From Ruminococcus sp. UBA1394 (GTDB lineage: Bacteria; Bacillota; Clostridia; Oscillospirales; Ruminococcaceae): a stretch of DNA of 36,398 nt. Shown here piece by piece: positions 15,734 to 23,180 of the stretch. Made by a program: the position numbers and the translations under genes. Numbering within the stretch: the stretch's first letter is position 1; the number at the start of each line of letters is the position of its first letter. The notes under the pieces were generated by a model. It saw only the letters and a program-made list of their open reading frames with translations. It made no database searches and had not been told where the DNA came from. The stretch spans positions 1 to 36,398 of the forward strand of contig DBQM01000011.1 in the NCBI GenBank assembly GCA_002305725.1, given 5' to 3'.

Positions 15734-18289
15734 TCAGTTGTCAATGTACTCTCTTATTGCACGTTCGATTGCCTTGACTTCCTCGTAAAATTCCGATGCT
15801 GAAACCCTGTAAGCTCCGTTTCCCAGAATAATAAGCTGTTCCGCACCATCCGAAGTCGCCACACGGACTTTATGTTCCTTCCCCAGTTCACTGGTTATCT
15901 TCTGAATGTACATATCCGCAGTTTCAGCCTCTTTTGTGTAGACAATATTGATATTGTGGTATTTCTCCACTTCCCCCGGACTTCCGCTGACCTTGTACAC
16001 ATCAAACACCAGTATCAGCTCACACTGTCTGAACGCCTGATAATTGCACAGGGTATTTATCAGCTGACTCCTTGCAAGGTCAAGATTATCCTTTGCAGTT
16101 TTGCTAAGATTATCCCATGCGTGAATGATGTTGTAGCCGTCCACAAGCAGGTATTCCGGACCTTTCGGCAGCGGTCTGACCTTTGCGGTACTCTCCGGCT
16201 CACGCCGTATTTTCTTCCTGAACGCCTCTCTCGGCTCACGGTTTATCTTGCCGTAGGTACGCTCGAAAATCTCCATAAGCTCCTTGTCTGTGGCAAGGCG
16301 TGAACAGTAGCTTTCGGCACGCCTGTGATTTTCTTCGGGAGTATCTTCCGGCTTGTCGGGTTTCAGTACGCTTTCAAGGTGCATATAGTTTTTCACCTCG
16401 TCCCACTTCACCACAAATCCTGCCCCATGAGAGCAGAAAACGGAATCCGCAGTATTTTCAACGTCACTGTCGCAGTTGTAGCCGATTTTTTCAATTATCT
16501 CCTCGGCATTCCGGCACGGCTCATAGCCTTTGAGAAAACAGACAAAGCGTCCTCTGCCGTGGGTGTATGAGTTTATGTCCGACTGATATCCGCCAATCTC
16601 CGCAACAGGCGCACTGCCCGTAATCACTGCTGTCTGTCCGTCTGATTCAGCAGGTTCATAGTCCGCATTCATTCTCTGCAAATCTGACATTGCCCTGCCG
16701 ATATTCTCAGCCGGAATTTCAAGCTGGAAATTATACCACGGTTCAAGCAAAATGCTTTCAGCGCTTCGCAGTCCCTGCCTTACTGCCCTGTAGGTCGCCT
16801 GTCGGAAATCGCCCCCCTCGGTGTGCTTCTGGTGTGCCTTTCCGGCGGCAAGTGTGATTTTCATATCCGTTATTGGCGAACCTGTCAGCACGCCGGCATG
16901 AGCCTTTTCTTCAAGGTGGGTAAGGATAAGCCTCTGCCAGTTTTTGTCGAGGCTGTCCTCACGGCAGTCGGTTTCAAATTTAAGTCCGCTGCCACGTTCA
17001 AGAGGCTCAAGTATAAGGTGCACTTCTGCGTAGTGTTTAAGCGGTTCGTAGTGACCAACTCCCTCGACAGGTGCAGCAATGGTTTCCTTATAGGCAATGC
17101 TCCCCTGTCCAAACTCCACTTCCATGCCGAAACGCTCAGAAATAATGCTTTTGAGTATCTCCAGCTGTATCTCACCCATAAGCTGAGCGTGTATCTCTCT
17201 GTGCTGTTCGTTCCAGATGATGTGCAGCTGTGGCTCTTCCTCTTCAAGTTTTCTCAGTGTTGCCACCGCAATATGCTCCGGTGTACCGTCTTTCAGCTCT
17301 ATCCGGTAGGTAAGCACCGGTTCAAGGACTGGCATTTCCGAATCCGGTTCAGCGCCTATTCCCTCGCCGGAAAATGTATGAGTAAGACCCGTAACAGCGC
17401 AGACCATTCCGGCAGTCGCCTCGTCAATAGTGCGGTACTTTTCGCCGCTGTACACCCTTATCTGGTTTACCTTTTCCGACGCTCCCTCACTGGTTTCAAG
17501 GATAGTCCTTACTTTCAGTGCACCGCCGGTTATTTTAAGGTGAGTAAGCCTGTTGCCCTGTTCGTCCTCGGAAATCTTGAATACCTTTGCACCAAAATCA
17601 TTTTTCCCCTCAAAGCCTTTTGTGTACTTTGAAAATATTTCAACAAACCTGTCCACGCCGTTCATTTTCAGTGCCGAACCAAAACAGCAGGGAAAAATCA
17701 TGCGCTCCCCCACTGCTTGTGCAATCACACTGTCATCTGTTTCACCCTTTTCAAGGTAATCCTGCATGATTCTTTCGTCACACTCGGCAATCTCCTCAAA
17801 GAATTTCTCCCTGTCCGTATTCATAAAGTCAACACAGCGGTAGTCAAGACGCTTTTTCAGCTCGTACATGATATTTTCCCTGTCAGCACCGGCTAAATCC
17901 ATCTTGTTTACAAAAATAAAGGCGGGTACACTGTATTTTATCAGAAGTCTCCAGAGTGTTTCGGTATGACTCTGAACGCCGTCAGTACCACTTATAACAA
18001 GTATTGCATAGTCAAGCACCTGCAGGGTTCTTTCGGTTTCGGGGGAAAAATCAACGTGTCCGGGAGTGTCAAGGAGAGTAACCTCCATATCCTTAAACTT
18101 TATCTCCGCCTGCTTTGAAAAAATTGTGATACCTCTTTCACGCTCAAGGTGATTTGTGTCAAGAAAGGTATTGCGGTGGTCAACACGTCCGGGGGTGCGT
18201 ATTTCTCCGGCACTGTAAAGCAAAGCTTCTGAAAGGGTGGTTTTTCCGGAATCGACATGGGCGAGTATTCCGGCAGCAAATCTTTTCAT
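15734..18289 (-). CDS. TetM-like ribosomal GTPase fused to a Rae1/YacP-type NYN endoribonuclease
   Basis: An 851-residue fusion. Residues 1-640 follow the EF-G-like ribosomal protection family (TetM is about 639 residues): G1 AHVDSGKT (10-17), RERGITI (50-56), DTPGH (74-78), NKMD (128-131), then domains II-V. Residues 711-851 form a NYN/PIN domain close to Bacillus Rae1 (YacP), which cleaves mRNA in the ribosomal A site: VDGYNI (D717), VFDVYKVSG (D763), KEAETAD (D792) and ATSDGAEQ (D814) keep the acidic catalytic set. A charged linker (about 645-710) joins them. The domain-IV tip, YSPVSTPADFR in TetM, reads GKAHQKHTEGGDFR here, lacking the Pro implicated in displacing tetracycline. Inference: a stalled-ribosome factor that positions an mRNA nuclease, not a classical resistance gene. 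AAAGGA precedes the ATG; hflX follows in the operon. Confidence 0.9.
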   Translation of the reverse strand: MKRFAAGILAHVDSGKTTLSEALLYSAGEIRTPGRVDHRNTFLDTNHLERERGITIFSKQAEIKFKDMEVTLLDTPGHVDFSPETERTLQVLDYAILVISGTDGVQSHTETLWRLLIKYSVPAFIFVNKMDLAGADRENIMYELKKRLDYRCVDFMNTDREKFFEEIAECDERIMQDYLEKGETDDSVIAQAVGERMIFPCCFGSALKMNGVDRFVEIFSKYTKGFEGKNDFGAKVFKISEDEQGNRLTHLKITGGALKVRTILETSEGASEKVNQIRVYSGEKYRTIDEATAGMVCAVTGLTHTFSGEGIGAEPDSEMPVLEPVLTYRIELKDGTPEHIAVATLRKLEEEEPQLHIIWNEQHREIHAQLMGEIQLEILKSIISERFGMEVEFGQGSIAYKETIAAPVEGVGHYEPLKHYAEVHLILEPLERGSGLKFETDCREDSLDKNWQRLILTHLEEKAHAGVLTGSPITDMKITLAAGKAHQKHTEGGDFRQATYRAVRQGLRSAESILLEPWYNFQLEIPAENIGRAMSDLQRMNADYEPAESDGQTAVITGSAPVAEIGGYQSDINSYTHGRGRFVCFLKGYEPCRNAEEIIEKIGYNCDSDVENTADSVFCSHGAGFVVKWDEVKNYMHLESVLKPDKPEDTPEENHRRAESYCSRLATDKELMEIFERTYGKINREPREAFRKKIRREPESTAKVRPLPKGPEYLLVDGYNIIHAWDNLSKTAKDNLDLARSQLINTLCNYQAFRQCELILVFDVYKVSGSPGEVEKYHNINIVYTKEAETADMYIQKITSELGKEHKVRVATSDGAEQLIILGNGAYRVSASEFYEEVKAIERAIREYIDN

Positions 18290-18302
18290 TCTATCATTCC
18301 TT

Positions 18303-18345
18303 TAAAGAAACAGCACCGCCTGAAATTCAGTAAACAGGCAGTGCC
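18303..18345 (-). terminator. Hairpin between hom and the GTPase-RNase gene (terminator or attenuator)
   Basis: On the minus strand GCACTGCCTG and CAGGCGGTGC (18335-18344 and 18313-18322) form a 10-bp stem with one U-G wobble; on the plus strand that position would be a C-A mismatch. TGTTTCTTT follows, directly before the AAAGGA ribosome site of the next gene. No good promoter was found between this hairpin and hom, so it may be a leaky terminator or attenuator. Confidence 0.6.
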
Positions 18346-18361
18346 GTAAATAAGACTATTA

Positions 18362-19597
18362 TTATTTAAGTACAGGTATAAGCGAAACAACCTTTGCACC
18401 GGCTGATTCAAGCTTTTCTTTCAGACTGTCAGCCTCTGTAAGTGAAACAACTGGTGTGATAAAGCAAAGCTGACCGTTCGGTGCGTCAACCAGTTCGCAG
18501 TTTTCCGGACACATTTCCTTAACAAATTTTACTGTGTCAGTAACATCTGTGTCAACTCTGAAATAAACCGGAGCCTTGTAATTGTGCCAGTCTTCAACGA
18601 ATGAATTGTCGCTGACAGACTCCCATGACTGTGAAAATACTGTTCTGTCGTGCTTTACAGAATCAATCACATCTCCCAGTACTGCGCTTGCTGTAGGAAG
18701 TTTTCCTGCGCCCCTGCCGTAGAAGAGAGTCTTGTCAATACCATTACCGGAAACCAGTACAGCATTGAATACATCATCAACTCTTGAAATAAGATTGTCA
18801 AAAGGTACTATCATAGGCATTACGAGCGGAAGAATCTTACCGTTTTCAAGCTCTGAAACCTTAGCAATAAGCTTAATAGAACCGCCCCACTTGTTTACTA
18901 TCTGAACATCCTCAAGCTTTATATCTGAAATACCCTGTGTGTGTACGCTGTCAGGATAAACGTGTCTGCCGTAGACAAGGGAAGAAATAATGCAAATCTT
19001 GCGGCATGCGTCATGTCCCTCAACGTCAGCTGTCGGGTCTTTTTCAGCATAGCCAAGCTCCTGAGCAAGCTTTAAGGCTGTATCGAACTTCATGCCCTCG
19101 TTTATCATCTTTGTAAGAATGAAGTTTGTTGTACCGTTTAAAATACCGGCAACGCTGTCGATATCGTTGGCTGCAAGGCACTTGTGAAGCGGTCTGATAA
19201 TCGGGATAGCACCGCCGACACTTGCCTCAAAGAAGTAATTGCAGTTATGCTCTTTTGCAAGTGCAAGAAGAATGTCACCCTTTGCCGCAACAAGTTCTTT
19301 GTTTGATGTTGAAACGCTGATACCCTTTTCAAGACACTTTTTAGAGAATGTGAATGCCGGTTCAACTCCGCCCATACACTCAGCAACTGCCTTGATCTCC
19401 GGGTCGTTAACTATTTCATCAATAGTTTTCACAAACTTGTCCTTATAAGGACTGTCCGGAAAATCTCTTATATCAAGGATATACTTGACATCCATTTCAT
19501 CTCCGGCTCTTTTCTGTATCTTTTCCTTATTCTTGTAAAACAGCTCGACAACACCAGAGCCTACTACACCGTATCCTAAAACTGCAAATTTTGACAT
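18362..19597 (-). CDS. hom: Homoserine dehydrogenase
   Basis: NAD(P)H-dependent reduction of aspartate semialdehyde to homoserine, the branch to threonine, methionine and isoleucine. The 411 residues include an N-terminal Rossmann domain with GYGVVGSGV, a catalytic domain with GILNGTTNFILTKM and the KDPTADVEGHDACRK region bearing the catalytic Lys and Asp, and a short C-terminal ACT-like segment (about 345-411), slightly trimmed compared with Bacillus Hom (about 430 residues). GGAGGG precedes the ATG. It lies 18 bases after the ACT-domain gene and shares its promoter. Confidence 0.95.
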   Translation of the reverse strand: MSKFAVLGYGVVGSGVVELFYKNKEKIQKRAGDEMDVKYILDIRDFPDSPYKDKFVKTIDEIVNDPEIKAVAECMGGVEPAFTFSKKCLEKGISVSTSNKELVAAKGDILLALAKEHNCNYFFEASVGGAIPIIRPLHKCLAANDIDSVAGILNGTTNFILTKMINEGMKFDTALKLAQELGYAEKDPTADVEGHDACRKICIISSLVYGRHVYPDSVHTQGISDIKLEDVQIVNKWGGSIKLIAKVSELENGKILPLVMPMIVPFDNLISRVDDVFNAVLVSGNGIDKTLFYGRGAGKLPTASAVLGDVIDSVKHDRTVFSQSWESVSDNSFVEDWHNYKAPVYFRVDTDVTDTVKFVKEMCPENCELVDAPNGQLCFITPVVSLTEADSLKEKLESAGAKVVSLIPVLK

Positions 19598-19615
19598 AAA
19601 ACCCTCCGAAAAATA

Positions 19616-20056
19616 TTATTCTCCTGAAAGAAGCTGTATATCTACAACTCCTCTTAATTCAGCAATAATTGATTTCATGGCTATCGCCTCGTCAAAGCTT
19701 TCGTTAAGCCTGAGCGAAATCGTGACCGTTGCCACTCCGTCAATAGGAATGCTCTGATTAACTGTCAGTATATTGGCATTTAAATTGTGAAGTGAAACCA
19801 GCACGCTTGAAAGCACACCCGGTTCGTCCTTCAAAAGCATATAAAGTGTGATGATTTTCTGCATCAGCTTTTCTTCATAGGAATAAACGCAGTCACGGTA
19901 TTTGTAATATGCGCTTCTTGAAACTCCGATTTCCTTGCAGGCGGCGGCAGAACTTTTTGCCTCCTTGTTTGCAAGCATTTTTTTGACCTGAAGAACCTTT
20001 AAAATAACTTCCGGCAATACTGATGAATCAACAACTATTAAATGTGATTTGTTCAT
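19616..20056 (-). CDS. ACT domain protein of the PheB/UPF0735 family
   Basis: Small amino-acid-binding protein of 146 residues. The C-terminal half (about 70-146) is an ACT domain (LYMLLKDEPGVLSSVLVSLHN begins it), which usually binds an amino acid. The N-terminal half includes KEIGVSRSAYYKYRD, which looks like a helix-turn-helix. It is immediately upstream of hom and co-transcribed with it, so it may sense threonine or another aspartate-family amino acid and regulate the operon; that role is an inference. AGGAG lies five bases before the ATG. A 190-base structured leader precedes it. Confidence 0.85.
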   Translation of the reverse strand: MNKSHLIVVDSSVLPEVILKVLQVKKMLANKEAKSSAAACKEIGVSRSAYYKYRDCVYSYEEKLMQKIITLYMLLKDEPGVLSSVLVSLHNLNANILTVNQSIPIDGVATVTISLRLNESFDEAIAMKSIIAELRGVVDIQLLSGE

Positions 20057-20077
20057 TACAGCTCCTATTGATTGAAT

Positions 20078-20216
20078 TTTACAGTGAACGTCAATAAAAA
20101 TTTAACATTCACTATAAAAACTAATTTAAAATGCCTCGCACATTCGCTCACTTTCGTTCGCTGCGTGCGGTATCGGCAAATAGCATACGTCAAATACATT
20201 TGTCGTTTACTATAAA
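20078..20216. repeat. MITE-like structured repeat in the ACT-hom leader
   Basis: A 139-bp block whose ends are imperfect 17-bp inverted repeats: TTTACAGTGAACGTCAA (20078-20094) and TTGTCGTTTACTATAAA (20200-20216), 14 of 17 matching. An internal third copy (20102-20118) makes a 17-bp hairpin with the left end. The centre (20133-20178) holds a GC-rich palindrome built on CGCAC/GTGCG within GCC/GGC, and 20187-20206 forms another hairpin. No target-site duplication is evident. It could be a small non-autonomous element or a folded regulatory leader. Confidence 0.5.
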
Positions 20217-20251
20217 GTCCACCCATGAAATACAATTGTCTTTCAGATTAT

Positions 20252-20280
20252 ACTATACCACAAATTCAGAATAATGTCAA
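20252..20280 (-). promoter_or_regulatory. Promoter of the ACT-hom operon
   Basis: On the minus strand TTGACA (20275-20280), a 17-base spacer and TATAGT (20252-20257). The start near 20245 gives a leader of about 190 bases that contains the repeat at 20078-20216. Nothing was recognised in 20281-20391, between this promoter and that of the chemoreceptor. Confidence 0.88.
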
Positions 20281-20391
20281 GTTTATGTAAAATAATGTCG
20301 GATAAAAGTAGTAATTATTCCTGTCTTTGTTCAATCACTACATAAGTTACAGGTTTTAAACAATTATTTTTAGAAAACATTAACAATATTA

Positions 20392-20420
20392 TTGACTTTT
20401 ATGTTGTAATCTGTTATAAT
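20392..20420 (+). promoter_or_regulatory. Promoter of the chemoreceptor gene
   Basis: TTGACT (20392-20397), a 17-base spacer and TATAAT (20415-20420). The leader is only about 25 bases. Confidence 0.85.
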
Positions 20421-20452
20421 ATGTCATGTAATATAAATTTCGGGGGTTTTAT

Positions 20453-22321
20453 ATGAAAAAAATAATAAACAAGCGTATCTTTTTCGCAAGCGCTATTGCA
20501 TTAGTCTTTATGATTGTAGTTGTATTTTTAGTCCAGGCTAACCTTATGCAGAAAAATGCCTTTACAACGCTTACATCACGCATTGACGACGTCACACAAA
20601 AACTTGAAACAAACGACGCAGAACTTGAAGAACTGACAAATCAGCTGGGTTCGGACTACATTGCCAAAGCAGACGCTTTCGCAGAAATGATTGCCCTTGA
20701 CCCGACTATTATTGAAGATTCCGCAAGGCTTTCTGAAATTGCCGGAATGCTTGACGTTGACGAACTTCATGTTACTGACGATAAGGGTGTTATTCAGTGG
20801 GGTACCGTTCCGGATTACTTCGGATTTGACTTCGCATCAAGCGACCAGGCTAAAGAATTTATCCCTATCCTTGATGACCCGTCCATTAAAATTGCTCAGG
20901 ACCCACAGCCAAACGGTGCAGAAGGTAAACTTTTTCAGTATGTCAGCGTTGCGAGAAAGGACGAAACGGGTATTGTACAGATAGGTGTTACTCCTGACCG
21001 TTTACAGTCACAGATTGATAAAAACAGTATAGGCAGCGTTCTCGCTGATTACACAGTTGGCAGCAAAGGCTTTGTTTTTGCTGTTTCTAAAGAGGATAAT
21101 ACTTTAGCATACTACCCTGACGAATCACTTATCGGTCTCACAGCAAAAGAGGCTGGAATCACCGACAAACTGCTCAATGCCAAGAGCGGCAAAATGGTCT
21201 CACAGAGAATTAAGGGAAAGCTGATTTACTGCTGTGTTGGTGAAAATGACCAGTACATAATTATTACTGTACTGCCAAGCAGCGAGGTCTACAGCGGCAC
21301 TGTAGCACTGGTATTCTTCTTTGCAGGCGCAACGATTATTATGCTTATTATAATAATCTGCCTTATCAATTCCATGATACAGAAGGTAATTATCAACGGC
21401 ATAAACAAAATTCTCACAACTATGGAAACCATTTCAGCCGGTGATTTAGACGCTGACGTTGATGTAAGGACCTGCCCTGAATACGAAAAACTCAGCGATG
21501 GAATCAATTCAATGCTTGACAGCATAAAGAACAATATGGATAAAACTGTCAAGCTTACGGACGAACAGCAGCATCTCTTTGAGGAGATAAACAGCATTTC
21601 AACGGATATCAGCATTCAGTCCGCAGAAATGAAAAACGTTGCCTCGAAAATTTCTGCAGGTTCTTCTGTACAGGCGGCAACAATTGAGGAACTTTCAGCC
21701 TCCTTCACCACTATTTCAAAGCAGATAAAGGATAGTGCAGAATCAGCAAAAAACGCAAGCAACATCTCAAACGAGGCTGCTCAATATCTTAACGCCGGTG
21801 CTGAAAAGCTTGGTGAAATGCAGAAAGCAATGCAGAAAATTGAGGAAAGCTCCAACAAAATCAGCAACATTGTCAGAACTATTGATGACATAGCTTTCCA
21901 GACAAACATTCTTGCTCTTAATGCAGCCGTTGAGGCGGCTCGTGCCGGACAGCACGGAAAAGGCTTTGCTGTTGTTGCGGACGAGGTTAGAAACCTTGCC
22001 AACAAGAGCGCAGAATCCACTAAAGGCACTGCTGCACTCATTGAAGAAACCAAGCAGTCGGTTGAATACGGTACAAGAATTGCTGATGAAACTGCTGAAA
22101 GTATCCGTTCAATGATTCAGGAAGTCAACGAGAGCAACAAGCTGATTGACGGTATTGCTGTTGCGGCGGACGAACAGTCTGTGGCATTTACGCAGATTTC
22201 GCAAAGTATGCTTGAAATCTCAAATGTTGTTCAGCAGAATGCAGAGATTTCCTCTGATGCTGAAATGACTGCCGGCAAGCTTGAAAATCAGGTTCAGTCA
22301 CTTAAAGCGCTTTTTGAATAA
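20453..22321 (+). CDS. Methyl-accepting chemotaxis protein
   Basis: Transmembrane sensor of 622 residues: an N-terminal membrane helix (about 8-28), an extracellular Cache-like sensing region (about 30-278), a second helix (about 280-303), a HAMP-type linker (about 304-360) and a long cytoplasmic signalling coil. The coil contains the highly conserved hairpin tip, with FQTNILALNAAVEAARAG followed by KGFAVVADEVRNLA, that binds CheA and CheW. The start has a GGGGG site eight bases upstream. No chemotaxis or flagellar genes are adjacent, so it is an orphan receptor here; whether the host is motile cannot be told. Confidence 0.95.
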   Translation: MKKIINKRIFFASAIALVFMIVVVFLVQANLMQKNAFTTLTSRIDDVTQKLETNDAELEELTNQLGSDYIAKADAFAEMIALDPTIIEDSARLSEIAGMLDVDELHVTDDKGVIQWGTVPDYFGFDFASSDQAKEFIPILDDPSIKIAQDPQPNGAEGKLFQYVSVARKDETGIVQIGVTPDRLQSQIDKNSIGSVLADYTVGSKGFVFAVSKEDNTLAYYPDESLIGLTAKEAGITDKLLNAKSGKMVSQRIKGKLIYCCVGENDQYIIITVLPSSEVYSGTVALVFFFAGATIIMLIIIICLINSMIQKVIINGINKILTTMETISAGDLDADVDVRTCPEYEKLSDGINSMLDSIKNNMDKTVKLTDEQQHLFEEINSISTDISIQSAEMKNVASKISAGSSVQAATIEELSASFTTISKQIKDSAESAKNASNISNEAAQYLNAGAEKLGEMQKAMQKIEESSNKISNIVRTIDDIAFQTNILALNAAVEAARAGQHGKGFAVVADEVRNLANKSAESTKGTAALIEETKQSVEYGTRIADETAESIRSMIQEVNESNKLIDGIAVAADEQSVAFTQISQSMLEISNVVQQNAEISSDAEMTAGKLENQVQSLKALFE

Positions 22322-22337
22322 ATTATGGAAAAAATTT

Positions 22338-22371
22338 AAGCCTGGGAATTTCTTGGATTCTCAGGCTTTTC
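22338..22371 (+). terminator. Terminator of the chemoreceptor gene
   Basis: A 12-bp stem with one G-U wobble, AAGCCTGGGAAT (22338-22349) with ATTCTCAGGCTT (22357-22368), is followed by a weak TT-C tract. Confidence 0.65.
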
Positions 22372-22396
22372 AAATATTCCGGAAAGATGTGATGAA

Positions 22397-23023
22397 ATGA
22401 AGATTACCTCAGATAATTTTGTTGTTTTCTGTGATAAAAAATATACCGAAGCTGCAGAACAATTAATTCAGATTTTAACTGCTAATTCGGAAAGAATACT
22501 TGATTTTTTTAAACTAAACCAAAATAATATAAAAGTTAATATTTATATATATTCAACCATTGATGAATATATTTCGCACATAAAACAATGCAATCAGCAG
22601 TATTATGATTGGATGATTGCTGATACTTTTGACGGAAATATTAATATAGTATCTATCGATATTTGTCAAAAAATAAATTCTCATAAGACTATCAGCTTAA
22701 ATGATTATTCAAAGCTTATAATTCATGAATTTGTGCATATATGCCAGCAGGCAGTTAATCCTGACTGTAATGGATGTATATGGTTCTGGGAGGCTTTGGC
22801 AACAAACTTATCAGGACAAATGCTTGAAAGTCCTAAAGAGTTGTGCTCAAAAGAAGATTTATTATTTAATTATACTGAATTACCGGATGCATATTCTATT
22901 TCATATTTTTTGGGTCAGTATATGCTGAAAAATATGACTCATGATAAAATTTTCGAATACATTAAAAATCCCGAAAGCTTACGTTCTGATGTGGATGAAA
23001 TTTTAAGGGCAGTTTTAAATTGA
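22397..23023 (+). CDS. Gluzincin-like HExxH zinc protease domain protein
   Basis: A 208-residue protein with HEFVH (110-114) and, 18 residues on, WFWEALA carrying Glu132. This fits the two His plus Glu zinc ligands of gluzincin-type peptidases such as the peptidase MA-like group. The N-terminal part (1-100) is a mixed alpha/beta region preceding the catalytic helix, as in that group. There is no signal peptide or membrane helix, so a cytoplasmic location is likely. GGAAAG lies ten bases before the ATG. The gene is clearly more AT-rich than its neighbours and has no operon partner, suggesting separate acquisition. The substrate is unknown. Confidence 0.72.
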   Translation: MKITSDNFVVFCDKKYTEAAEQLIQILTANSERILDFFKLNQNNIKVNIYIYSTIDEYISHIKQCNQQYYDWMIADTFDGNINIVSIDICQKINSHKTISLNDYSKLIIHEFVHICQQAVNPDCNGCIWFWEALATNLSGQMLESPKELCSKEDLLFNYTELPDAYSISYFLGQYMLKNMTHDKIFEYIKNPESLRSDVDEILRAVLN

Positions 23024-23180
23024 CTTTTTAAATTTAACTTTAACTTAAAATTATATATTTACAGATTTTTTACAAGTTTTTACTCCGGATTTCACAAAAC
23101 AACCACATTTATATGAGATAATAAGTCAAAAGATAAAAAGAATCACAGGGGGAATAATTTTTTATTCAGGATGTGATTTC

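Noticed and set aside
16823..17632. Long plus-strand open frame (269 codons)
   Set aside because: It lies wholly antisense inside the conserved GTPase coding region and has no family features or ribosome site.
15734..18289. Tetracycline-resistance gene call
   Set aside because: The body is TetM-like, but the drug-displacing loop is not kept and a nuclease domain is fused; resistance is not supported.
18290..18420. Promoter for the GTPase-RNase and hflX genes
   Set aside because: TTGTTT with AT-rich candidates at 16-17 bases is too weak to claim.
20057..20245. T-box or known amino-acid riboswitch before ACT-hom
   Set aside because: No T-box motif or specifier-loop layout and no terminator were found; the leader is the repeat-like block instead.
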